56,811 nt of DNA, from NCBI RefSeq assembly GCF_015155755.1, contig NZ_VWPI01000022.1, forward strand, positions 1 through 56,811, in the 5' to 3' direction. The translations under genes and the position numbers were made by a program. Shown here in pieces: positions 17,119-24,881 of the stretch. Each line of letters begins with the position of its first letter. Position 1 is the stretch's first letter. The notes beneath the pieces are model-generated. The model was given only the letters and a program-made list of their open reading frames with translations, did not search any database and was not told the DNA's origin. This DNA is from Komagataeibacter sp. FXV3 (GTDB lineage: Bacteria > Pseudomonadota > Alphaproteobacteria > Acetobacterales > Acetobacteraceae).

Positions 17119-19859
17119 ACAGCCGCCACGGCGGGCCGTCGGTACGGGCGACGTACCGCCTTCAGTTCCGGGGCGGGATGACGCTGGATGGCGCAACCGC
17201 ACTCGTGCCGCAGCTTGCGCGGCTGGGCATAAGCCATCTCTATGCCTCGCCAGTGTTTGCCGCCACGCCCGGTTCCACGCATGGTTATGACACGATCCGC
17301 CATGACCGGATCGATCCAGCGCTGGGGGACGAAGCGGCACTGGCACGGCTGGCCGCGCGACTGCATGCCCATGGCATGGGGCTGGTCATGGATATCGTGC
17401 CCAACCACATGGCGGCGGATGCGCACAACCCATGGTGGATGGACGTGCTGACATGGGGGCGGGCATCACTGCACGCCAACTGGTTCGATATCGAATGGGA
17501 CGTGCCCGACCCCGATCTGCGCGGGCGTGTCGTGCTGCCTTTCCTTGACCGTCCGTTTGATGACGCGCTGACGGCGGGCATGCTGGCATTGCGGCATGAT
17601 GGGGAAAGCGGGCTGTTTTTCATCCATCACCATGACCATCGCTTTCCGCTCTGTCCCACCGGGTATGCTGCCCTTCTGGCGGTGGTCGATGCGCCGGGGG
17701 ATCTGCTTGCGGCCTTTACCACCGTGGCCATGCGCGCGGGTCCGGGGCGGGAGGCCGATGCGGCGCTGGACAGGCTGCGGCAATGGGTGGCGACTGGCGC
17801 GGGAAGGGTGGCCATGGCGCGTATCGCCATGCTTCATGACGGCACCGGGCTGTCGGGCCGCGCGCGCCTTGTGGACGTGCTGGCGGGGCAGGCATGGCAA
17901 CTGGCAGGGTGGCGCGATGGGGCGCTGCGCCTGAACTGGCGGCGGTTTTTTGATATTACCGGCCTTGTCAGCCTGAGCATCGAACGTGAAGAGGTGTTCG
18001 ACGCCGTGCACGACTATGTTTTGTCCCTGTACCGGCGCGGACTGGTTGATGGCCTGCGGGTGGATCATATCGATGGATTGGGCGCGCCCGCCATCTACTG
18101 CCAGCGCCTGCGCGCCCGGCTGGATGCCCTGACACCCGACCGGCCCCGGGATGTACTGCCCGGCGGAGCGGTCTATGTTGAAAAAATCCTGATTGCGGGG
18201 GAAAAGATCCCCGCCGCATGGCCGGTTGACGGCACGACGGGCTATGACTTCATGGATCAGGTATCGGCCGTGCTGCATGACCCGGACGGGGCCACGGTGC
18301 TGGACAGGCTATGGGCCGGATGTGGTCCCGATGCCCAGCCCCTTGGCCCGATCGTGCAGGCAGCGCGCACCTATCTGCTTGAGCATGTCTTTTGCGCGGA
18401 ATTCGGCCATCTGGCTACCCTGCTGCGCCATTGCCTGCCCGATGAGGACGGATCATGGGCGGCACAGGATATGCGGCCCGTGCTGGCATGCCTGCTGCTG
18501 CATTTTCGCCCCTACCGCACCTATTTCGGTGATGAGGCGGTGCAGGACCATGCAGCGGACCGCCTGATGCTGGATGCGGCAAAGATGGCGGCGCGCCAGA
18601 CCATGACCGGGGAGCAGGCCATGGTGGTGGAGGATGTCATGCGCCTGCTGTCGGCCCGTCCCGAACAGGCGCCGCCCCCTGTCATGCGCCGGGCGCAACT
18701 GGCCTTTGAACACCTGACCGCACCACTGGCCGCCAAATCGCTGGAGGATACGGCCTTCTACCGTTACGTTCGCCTGCTGTCGCGCAACGAAGTGGGATCG
18801 GACCCCGCGATACTGGGGCTGCCGGTCGCGGCTTTCCACGCCTGTTGTAAGTCCCGTCAGGAACAGTTTCCCCATGCAATGCTGGCGACCGCGACCCACG
18901 ACCACAAGCGCGGGGAGGATGCCCGCGCCCGCCTTGCGGTACTGAGCGCCATGCCTGTCGAATGGGAACGGCAGGTACATGACTGGTTCGCCCATAACGG
19001 GGCTGTCGGCCGGGGCGGCCCCGACCGTATTGATGAACTGATGCTGTACCAGACGCTGGTCGGGACGTGGCCGCTGAAGCCGTTTGCGAATGAGGCCGAA
19101 CGGCTGCATTTCCGCAGGCGCATCCAGCAATGGCAGACCAAGGCCCTGCGTGAAGCCAAGCGCCACACCGGCTGGATCAGTCCCGATACGGCGTATGAGG
19201 ATGCCTGCACCGGTTTTGTCGACCGCCTGCTTGATCCCGTTGCCAGTGCAGCGTTCCTGCGGCAGATGGCGGGATTTGTGGGCCGCATCGCCCCGGCGGG
19301 TGCGGTAAACGGTCTTGCGCAGACGCTGCTGCGCCTGACCGTACCGGGGGTGCCGGACCTGTATCAGGGGTGTGACCTGTGGGATTTCAGCCTTGTCGAT
19401 CCCGATAACCGTGCCCCGGTCAATTTCGACTACCGTGCCGGACTGCTGGAACATTCCACCAGTTTTGCCGCCGCCGCGGCCGAATGGCGCACGGGACGGG
19501 TCAAGCAGGACATGATCCGCCGTATCCTGGCGTTCCGGCAGAATTATCCCGACCTGTTCATATATGGAACCTATGAACCGGTGGAGATCAGGGGGCGGGA
19601 CCGCGTTCACGCCATTGCCTTCCTGCGGCGGCATGGGGGCATCAGCCTGCTGGTCGTCGCACCCCGCCTGCCATCGGCATTGGGGGTACAGGCCGCGGAT
19701 CTGTCGGTGGGGCACGATGTTGACCTTGGGCTTGAACTGCCGCGCCTGCATGGGCCGTGGCACAGCCTGCTGGGGGATGTGCCACGGCAGGTGACGCATC
19801 CGTTCACGCGCGGGCAGGTGCCGCTGGCCTGTCTTGTGCACCATGCGGTGGGGGAATAA
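17115..19859 (+). CDS. treY: Malto-oligosyltrehalose synthase
   Basis: 914 residues from ATG 17115, overlapping the malQ stop. It rearranges the reducing-end alpha-1,4 bond of maltodextrins to alpha-1,1, making the substrate for TreZ. Motifs: ATYRLQF at the N-terminus, LYASPVFAATPGSTHGYD, DIVPNHMA, catalytic Asp317 (GLRVDHIDGL) and Glu356 (VYVEKIL), DGTTGYDFM, TATHDHKRGEDARARL and GVPDLYQGCD. All are standard TreY signatures. Last gene of the overlapping run; the next gene starts 86 bases on with an unrelated function. No clear terminator is visible, so read-through into the oxidase gene cannot be excluded. Confidence 0.95.
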   Translation: MNSRHGGPSVRATYRLQFRGGMTLDGATALVPQLARLGISHLYASPVFAATPGSTHGYDTIRHDRIDPALGDEAALARLAARLHAHGMGLVMDIVPNHMAADAHNPWWMDVLTWGRASLHANWFDIEWDVPDPDLRGRVVLPFLDRPFDDALTAGMLALRHDGESGLFFIHHHDHRFPLCPTGYAALLAVVDAPGDLLAAFTTVAMRAGPGREADAALDRLRQWVATGAGRVAMARIAMLHDGTGLSGRARLVDVLAGQAWQLAGWRDGALRLNWRRFFDITGLVSLSIEREEVFDAVHDYVLSLYRRGLVDGLRVDHIDGLGAPAIYCQRLRARLDALTPDRPRDVLPGGAVYVEKILIAGEKIPAAWPVDGTTGYDFMDQVSAVLHDPDGATVLDRLWAGCGPDAQPLGPIVQAARTYLLEHVFCAEFGHLATLLRHCLPDEDGSWAAQDMRPVLACLLLHFRPYRTYFGDEAVQDHAADRLMLDAAKMAARQTMTGEQAMVVEDVMRLLSARPEQAPPPVMRRAQLAFEHLTAPLAAKSLEDTAFYRYVRLLSRNEVGSDPAILGLPVAAFHACCKSRQEQFPHAMLATATHDHKRGEDARARLAVLSAMPVEWERQVHDWFAHNGAVGRGGPDRIDELMLYQTLVGTWPLKPFANEAERLHFRRRIQQWQTKALREAKRHTGWISPDTAYEDACTGFVDRLLDPVASAAFLRQMAGFVGRIAPAGAVNGLAQTLLRLTVPGVPDLYQGCDLWDFSLVDPDNRAPVNFDYRAGLLEHSTSFAAAAAEWRTGRVKQDMIRRILAFRQNYPDLFIYGTYEPVEIRGRDRVHAIAFLRRHGGISLLVVAPRLPSALGVQAADLSVGHDVDLGLELPRLHGPWHSLLGDVPRQVTHPFTRGQVPLACLVHHAVGE

Positions 19860-19945
19860 CGCAGCGGCCTGCCTGTCCTGTTTCTGGGCGGCGCTTGCGT
19901 CTGGGCGGGAATTTTGTATCCTGTTATGTTTCAGGTGCTTGTGCG

Positions 19946-21265
19946 ATGGCACGGGCACGGACAGATACAAAAGGCTGGAACTTGACCGGTTTTGACGACA
20001 ACCAGAAACACAGGCGTTCTGGCCTGAAACGCAGGGACCTGTTTGCCGGCTCCCTGGCTTTTGGCACCCTTGGGGCGCGCGGTATGTGGAATTCCGTGCC
20101 GGCCGCTGCCGCTGCCCTGCAGCGCACCGCTGTCGGTGGCACCGTGCCCCGGCTGGTGCCCATGCGCGCCCATGCCGACCAGATTACCGATATCAAGGTC
20201 TGCCTGCGCCCGTTCCGCCCCGCCGGTCCCCGGCTGGATGTCGAACGCGTGGGGGACAAGGTGGTCATCCATAATTATGGCCATGGTGGCAGCGGGTGGT
20301 CCCTGTCATGGGGATCGGCCGATATCGCGGTGGGCAAGGCGGCGTCACTGTCGCCCCGGCGGATTGCGGTGGTGGGCTGCGGCGTGATCGGCCTGACATC
20401 GGCACTGAGCGCACAGCGCGCGGGCTTTGATGTCACCATCTATACCCGCGACATGCTGCCCCATACCCGTTCTGTCCGGGCCAATGGCAGCTGGACGCCG
20501 GATTCACGCATCGCGCTGACCGCCCCCGCCGGGCCGCAGTTTGCCGAAGTGTGGGAACAGATGGCCCGGTATTCGTGGAAAGCCTATCGCGACTATCTTG
20601 GCCTGCCGGGCAACCCGATTGATTTCCGTGACAACTACCAGTTGTCAGATACGCCGTTTGACGAAGCCCCTGAACCCGAGGGCCGCACCGGACCGGGGGA
20701 TTATGCATCAACCGGGATGCCGCGCGCGACCAGCGAATTCGCGGCATATGGCGACCGGATCAAGGATATCATTCCCGCACCCGAACTGCTGGCCAGTCAG
20801 GATAACCCCTTTCCCGTAGCATACGCGCAGCGTGCACCGATGATGATGTTCAATTTCGGCGCGTACGGGCATCTGCTGCTGTCGGAATTCTATCAGGCGG
20901 GCGGCAAGGTCGTGATCCGTGAATTCCATACTCCCTCTGACATGAAATCCATTGCGGAACCCGTCATCATCAACTGTCCCGGCTATGCCGCGCGGGATCT
21001 GTGGGGGGACAGGACCCTTATTCCCGTGCGCGGGCAGACGGCGTGGCTGCCACCGCAGCCGGATGTCACGTATGGGGTGGAATACAGGGGGGCGGCTGCC
21101 CTGTCCAAAAGTGACGGGTTGATGATCCAGGCCGTTGACCTGAATAATGTTGGCGAAATGGAAGGGGTCGGCAACAGCTTCGAGCATGCTGACCGCGCCG
21201 AAGCTGAAAAGGCGATTGCGGTGTTTGAAAACCTGTTTGCACGCTTTCCCGCGGGGCGTGGCTGA
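19946..21265 (+). CDS. FAD-dependent D-amino-acid-oxidase-fold protein with twin-arginine leader
   Basis: 439 residues from ATG 19946 (AGGTG at 19933); the open frame upstream to 19757 lies inside treY and has no ribosome site. Residues 25-50 read SGLKRRDLFAGSLAFG..., a twin-arginine export signal, after an unusually long polar n-region. The FAD-binding Rossmann motif VVGCGVIGLTSAL comes about residue 138, followed by VTIYTRDMLPHTRS as in D-amino-acid oxidases, a TGMPRAT middle part and a late NCPGYAARDLWGD segment. D-amino-acid oxidases are normally soluble and use oxygen; export plus the cytochrome c gene that starts on its last base suggests a periplasmic dehydrogenase passing electrons to the respiratory chain. 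Substrate unknown. Confidence 0.8.
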   Translation: MARARTDTKGWNLTGFDDNQKHRRSGLKRRDLFAGSLAFGTLGARGMWNSVPAAAAALQRTAVGGTVPRLVPMRAHADQITDIKVCLRPFRPAGPRLDVERVGDKVVIHNYGHGGSGWSLSWGSADIAVGKAASLSPRRIAVVGCGVIGLTSALSAQRAGFDVTIYTRDMLPHTRSVRANGSWTPDSRIALTAPAGPQFAEVWEQMARYSWKAYRDYLGLPGNPIDFRDNYQLSDTPFDEAPEPEGRTGPGDYASTGMPRATSEFAAYGDRIKDIIPAPELLASQDNPFPVAYAQRAPMMMFNFGAYGHLLLSEFYQAGGKVVIREFHTPSDMKSIAEPVIINCPGYAARDLWGDRTLIPVRGQTAWLPPQPDVTYGVEYRGAAALSKSDGLMIQAVDLNNVGEMEGVGNSFEHADRAEAEKAIAVFENLFARFPAGRG

Positions 21266-21717
21266 TGCGCGGGCGGGGTTATGCCTGTCGCGCGGGCCTT
21301 GGGGCCGGGCTTTTGCTGGCGCTGGTGCATGGGAACGTACCTACGGCCAGTGCGGCGCAGGCGCGGACCGTATCCTATTACACCATGGAACAGGCCCAGC
21401 GGGGGGAGAGCGCATACCAGCAGTTCTGTGCCGTCTGCCATGGCGCCAGCCTTGCAGGTGCGTTTGATGTGCCCCCGCTGAAGGGCCGGTTCGTCACCAA
21501 CTGGTCCGGTAGCACGCTGGATCGGCTGTTTGACTATGTTTCCAAGGCCATGCCGCTGTTTTCCCCAGGGGCGCTGACACCGGCGCAGAATGCTGACCTG
21601 ATTGCGTTCATTCTGCGTGAAAACGGCGTGCCTGCAGGTAAGAGTGACCTGCCTGCGACGGATGCCGCGTTGAAAACGATGGCGTTTCCCGCCATTTCCG
21701 CTGACAGGGTAAAATAA
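21265..21717 (+). CDS. Secreted mono-haem cytochrome c
   Basis: 150 residues. The start shares one base with the stop of the oxidase gene (TGATG), implying translational coupling. Residues 1-31 form a signal peptide (LGAGLLLALVHG..TASAAQA). One haem-binding motif CAVCH is at 55-59, and Met96 in KAMPLFSPG is the likely sixth ligand; the surrounding QRGESAYQQFCAVCHGASLAG and ALTPAQNADLIAFIL segments are typical of class I cytochrome c. It probably takes electrons from the oxidase and hands them to a terminal oxidase or cytochrome bc1. A weak hairpin (21721-21750) follows. Confidence 0.9.
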   Translation: MRGRGYACRAGLGAGLLLALVHGNVPTASAAQARTVSYYTMEQAQRGESAYQQFCAVCHGASLAGAFDVPPLKGRFVTNWSGSTLDRLFDYVSKAMPLFSPGALTPAQNADLIAFILRENGVPAGKSDLPATDAALKTMAFPAISADRVK

Positions 21718-21896
21718 TGTAGGCACCTTCCCACGTCTGGGAGGGTGTTATGTACTTTGAGGAAGTATGGCGGCATTTCCGGGCATAAAACATGTGAAAG
21801 AGACGGCATGGAGATCTGCGCGTGTTGAAGCATGACACTCGTAATCCCTGACGAGACCATGGCAGCGTCTGGATAAGCCGTACCCTCATTGAATGT

Positions 21897-22050
21897 TAAG
21901 AGGCTGCCTGAAAAGTCCGTCCGGAAAACATCCTGCAATCATAAAGCTTTTTTCAGGCGGATCTGGAAAACGCTACCTTTTTGAAAAAAGACAGCACCCA
22001 AAAACTTTTATCGTTTTTTATCAATGCGCTGTTTTCAAGCAGTCTTTAAG
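21897..22050 (+). repeat. Dispersed two-hairpin repeat, copy b (forward, near complete)
   Basis: Starts TTAAGAGGCTGCCTGAAAA and ends TTTTCAAGCAGTCTTTAA, so the two ends are near-inverted copies (GAGGCTGCCTGAAAA against AAGACTGCTTGAAAA) flanked by TAA on both sides, as expected for a 3-base target duplication. Inside are CATCCTGCAATCATAA, the two hairpin regions (first one decayed) and CAAAAACTTTTAT. It follows the cytochrome c gene. Confidence 0.8.
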
Positions 22051-22083
22051 ACCGGAACCCGGCGCATCTGCTGGGCTTTACGC

Positions 22084-22188
22084 TCAGTTTGTCGGGTTTC
22101 CGGGACTATCCGGCATTGGGGGCGCTTCGCCCGGTTTCGGCTTGGGGGCGGGCTTTTCGGGTGGATATTGGTCAGGTGTCTTGCTCAT
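22084..22188 (-). CDS. Possible 34-residue Pro/Lys-rich peptide
   Basis: ATG 22188 to TGA 22084-22086 encodes 34 residues starting MSKTPDQYPPEKPAPKPK and ending in PDSPGNPTN. Eleven of the residues are proline, with no hydrophobic core, so it would be unstructured. TGGAG stands at 22200-22204, 12 bases before the start, slightly far. No neighbour shares its strand closely; the repeat copy b lies downstream. It could be a real small gene or a chance frame. Confidence 0.35.
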   Translation of the reverse strand: MSKTPDQYPPEKPAPKPKPGEAPPMPDSPGNPTN

Positions 22189-22204
22189 CTGATTTAAGGC
22201 TCCA

Positions 22205-22580
22205 GTTCTGTTCCTGCGATTATTTTGCCGGGGTGCCGGTCGGCATCGGTGCTAACGGTTCACTGCCGCCGGAAGATGCGGGGTTCCCGGATCAGGCATA
22301 GTTGCCTCCTTGCTAATCAAGCCCGGTACGTGACGAGAGTTCCCCGATGTATGCGGTCGTCATGCCATGCTCTGAAATTATTGCTGCAGGCACATTTAAG
22401 CCAGACGAAGCTGCGCTGGCGGCGTGGTCGCCATGTCGGCCTTTCACTATTTTCCGCAGAAAACTGTCCGGTTGCTCGTTCGCGACAACCGCCTGTCTGC
22501 CGGGTGGGAACGGGCTGGGCAGCCTTGCATGCAATCCTTTATGGATGGGCGCAGGAAAGCCGGCATGGCCCGGTGGCTCT
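22205..22580. other. Stretch of about 375 bases without an assignable gene
   Basis: Open frames exist on both strands (22347-22796 plus, 22313-22639 minus) but neither shows a recognisable domain, and the plus frame runs on antisense into the FMN reductase gene. Composition is that of coding DNA, so this may be debris of a lost gene. Confidence 0.4.
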
Positions 22581-23141
22581 TTACGACATGATGCGCGCAA
22601 GTTCCGCGAGAGCATTGATCTGGCGAACCAGAAAGTCACGCGTGCCCTGATCCGTCAGTTCGCGCCGTTCGGTGTCGAATTTGGTTGCGGCCTGCCCGAT
22701 CATGACTTCCGGCCTGTTCAGCACGCAGGCATCCAGAAACACCAGTATCTGCCGGAGATGATATTGCGCGCGGGCGCCGCCGATCATTCCGGGTGAAACC
22801 GTCTGGATGGCGAGCGGCTTTCGCGCCAGCGGCTGTGGTGTCACGCGTGACAGCCAGTCCAGGGCGTTTTTCAGGACGCCGGGCACCGAATAGTTATATT
22901 CCGGCGTAACGATGATGACGCCATCGGCCGATCTGATCTGGTCGGCCATTTCAAGAACGGGGCGCGGCATTTCCTGATCCTGCAGGTCCTGATCATAAAG
23001 TGGAAACGCCCCCACGGAGCCGAGCAGAGAGATCTGAATCCCCTCTGGCGCTATCCGGGGCAGGGTTTCAGCCAGCATGCGATTCAGGGATGCCTTGCGA
23101 AGGCTGCCAAGGAGGACGACGAAATTTAGTTTCTGCGACAT
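22581..23141 (-). CDS. NAD(P)H-dependent FMN reductase
   Basis: 186 residues from ATG 23141, preceded by AGGAAA; the frame extends 13 codons further upstream without a better site. Flavodoxin-like fold: the phosphate-binding loop LLGSLRKASLNRML near the N-terminus and VTPEYNYSVPGVLKNALDWLSR in the middle are the signature of the ChrR/SsuE/azoreductase-like FMN reductases. It reduces flavin, quinones or metal/azo compounds with NAD(P)H in the cytoplasm. It is the third gene of a minus-strand run pirin-ycaC-this (gaps of 78-79 bases), divergent from a LysR gene, which suggests a redox or electrophile response unit. Confidence 0.9.
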   Translation of the reverse strand: MSQKLNFVVLLGSLRKASLNRMLAETLPRIAPEGIQISLLGSVGAFPLYDQDLQDQEMPRPVLEMADQIRSADGVIIVTPEYNYSVPGVLKNALDWLSRVTPQPLARKPLAIQTVSPGMIGGARAQYHLRQILVFLDACVLNRPEVMIGQAATKFDTERRELTDQGTRDFLVRQINALAELARIMS

Positions 23142-23220
23142 GAAAAATGTTTCCTGCAAATCCGGATCAAGATGCATCATCCGTGCTTTCCCGGGTAATC
23201 ACGCTGCCCGGGGGCGTGTG

Positions 23221-23841
23221 TCACGACCTGCTGGTCCTGTAGGATGTGATGAGATTACGATAGTCGGGAATATGGTTCGACAGCAGCGTGCCGAGCCCAT
23301 CGACGTCGTTGCGCCAGTCCCTGTGCAGTTCGCATGCGGCCCCGAACCATGTCATCAACTGCGCCCCGGCGGCCTCCATGCGCGCCCAGGCCGCATCGCG
23401 TGTCATGGCATTGAAGGTGCCCGAGGCATCCGTCACGACAAAAACCTCATAACCTTCGGCAAGGGCGGACAGGACTGGAAACGCCACGCAGACTTCGGTT
23501 ACCACGCCGGCAATGAGCAGCTGTCTCCTGCCGGTTGCCTTGATTGCCGCGACGAAATCCGGGTTGTCCCAGGCATTGATCTGGCCGGGCCGGGCAATGA
23601 AGGGGGCATCAGGAAACTGTGCCCTGAGTTCCGGCACGATCGGCCCGTTTGGCCCGTCTTCAAAACTGGTGGTGAGAATGGTCGGTAATCTGAAATACCG
23701 TGCCATGTCCGCCAGCGCCAGAACGTTGTTGCGGAACCTGTCCGGGTCGATATCGCGAACGAGCGACAGCAACCCGGTCTGATGATCGACCAGGAGGACG
23801 GTCACATTGTCCCGGTCGAGGCGCACGTATGGTCTGTTCAT
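23221..23841 (-). CDS. ycaC: YcaC-like isochorismatase-family hydrolase
   Basis: 206 residues, matching E. coli YcaC (208) along nearly the whole length: YVRLDRDNVTVLLVDHQTGL at the start, ILTTSFEDGPNGPIVPEL, ARPGQINAWDN and HIPDYRNLITSY at the end. Catalytic-type residues are Asp19 and Cys118 (VVTEVCVAFP). YcaC forms an octameric ring; its substrate is not established, though it belongs to the cysteine hydrolases (isochorismatase, nicotinamidase). ATG 23841 follows GGAAGA. Middle gene of the pirin-ycaC-FMN reductase run, a trio often found under a LysR regulator in proteobacteria. Confidence 0.92.
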   Translation of the reverse strand: MNRPYVRLDRDNVTVLLVDHQTGLLSLVRDIDPDRFRNNVLALADMARYFRLPTILTTSFEDGPNGPIVPELRAQFPDAPFIARPGQINAWDNPDFVAAIKATGRRQLLIAGVVTEVCVAFPVLSALAEGYEVFVVTDASGTFNAMTRDAAWARMEAAGAQLMTWFGAACELHRDWRNDVDGLGTLLSNHIPDYRNLITSYRTSRS

Positions 23842-23919
23842 ATCGGATCTTCCATTCTTCTTGCACAAAGGGATGTGCCTCGCAGGTTTCAGGGCAGGGC
23901 ACATCCCGACCCGTCCATT

Positions 23920-24786
23920 TCAGGCAATAACGCCGAACCGGCCGGCCCGGACATCGTTGATCGCCTGCTGGATTTCTTCCTGGGTGTTCATGACGAACGG
24001 CCCATATCCCGCAATCGGTTCATTCAGCGGCTGGCCGGTCAGCACAAGGAAGCTGGAGTCCACGGCGGCCTGTACGCTTACCCGGGTGCCCGCCGTTCCC
24101 AGCAGGGCGAACTGCGCGCTGCCCAGTTCCTCCGCGCCATTTACGATCAGTTTTCCTTCGAGCGAGACGACGGCGCAGTTGTGCCCTTCCGGCAGGTCAA
24201 GTGTGACCTGGCGTCCCTGATGCAGGACCGCATCCCACACGTTCAGCGGCGAGAAGATCCGGGCCGGTCCATGTGTACCGTCATGGTCTCCGGCGATAAC
24301 CCGCAGGTGCCCCGCGCCATCAGGCAGGGCCACGGTTGGAATGTCCGCCGCAAGCAGGGTCTGGTACGCGGCCGGCACGCCCTTGTCCCTTGCCGGAAGA
24401 TTGACCCACAACTGGACCATGCGGAACGCCCCGCCGGACTTCGCATATGCAGGGGAGTGGTATTCCGCATGCTGGATGCCGCGCCCGGCAGTCATCCACT
24501 GCACGTCGCCCGGTCCGATCACGCCGCCACCGCCTGAAGAATCACGATGCTCGACCTCGCCATCATAAACGATCGTGACCGTTTCAAAGCCCTTGTGCGG
24601 ATGTTCGCCCACGCCACGGCGGGATTGTGTCGGCTGGAACTGGTGCGGTCCTGCATAATCCAGCAGCAGGAACGGGCTAAGATGCTTACCGAAATCACTG
24701 TATGAAAACAGGGAACGGACGGGAAAGCCGTCTCCAACCCAGTGGCCGCGATCATTTCCGTAGCGACCGAGAATCTGTTTCTGCAT
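23920..24786 (-). CDS. Pirin family protein
   Basis: 288 residues from ATG 24786, preceded by GGAGGAA; the longer frame to 24840 is not needed. Bicupin fold with the pirin N-terminal metal-site region: FLLLDYAGP, GVGEHPHKGFETVTIVYDGEVEHRDS, WMTAGRGIQHAEYH. The His residues in HPHKGFE and QHAE plus a Glu bind Fe in characterised pirins. Some bacterial pirins (YhhW) act as quercetin dioxygenases; others regulate partners. First gene of the three-gene run, 95 bases from the divergent LysR start. Confidence 0.93.
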   Translation of the reverse strand: MQKQILGRYGNDRGHWVGDGFPVRSLFSYSDFGKHLSPFLLLDYAGPHQFQPTQSRRGVGEHPHKGFETVTIVYDGEVEHRDSSGGGGVIGPGDVQWMTAGRGIQHAEYHSPAYAKSGGAFRMVQLWVNLPARDKGVPAAYQTLLAADIPTVALPDGAGHLRVIAGDHDGTHGPARIFSPLNVWDAVLHQGRQVTLDLPEGHNCAVVSLEGKLIVNGAEELGSAQFALLGTAGTRVSVQAAVDSSFLVLTGQPLNEPIAGYGPFVMNTQEEIQQAINDVRAGRFGVIA

Positions 24787-24855
24787 GGCTGCATTCCTCC
24801 ATAACGTGACCCTGAATATGCAATGGTCCGGCCGTCTCATGAAGATTGTCAGATC

Positions 24856-24880
24856 GAACGATACGTTCTACTGATAGAAC
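24856..24880. promoter_or_regulatory. Overlapping inverted repeats between pirin and lysR genes (likely operator)
   Basis: GAACG-ATA-CGTTC (24856-24868) overlaps GTTCTA-CTGA-TAGAAC (24865-24880), ending one base before the LysR start codon. Position in a 95-base divergent gap and dyad symmetry fit a LysR-type binding site that also autoregulates. Confidence 0.55.
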
Positions 24881-24881
24881 A

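Noticed and set aside
18453-19970. 505-codon minus-strand frame inside treY
   Set aside because: Antisense to conserved TreY motifs; the translation is His/Arg/Gln-rich with no family resemblance.
21760-21895. Possible transposase fragment between the cytochrome c gene and repeat copy b
   Set aside because: Minus-strand translations were read for IS5-type motifs (RYDR, SAICIAA) and none was found.
22347-22796. 149-codon plus-strand frame upstream of the FMN reductase gene end
   Set aside because: Its 3' half is antisense to the FMN reductase gene and its 5' half shows no domain or good ribosome site.
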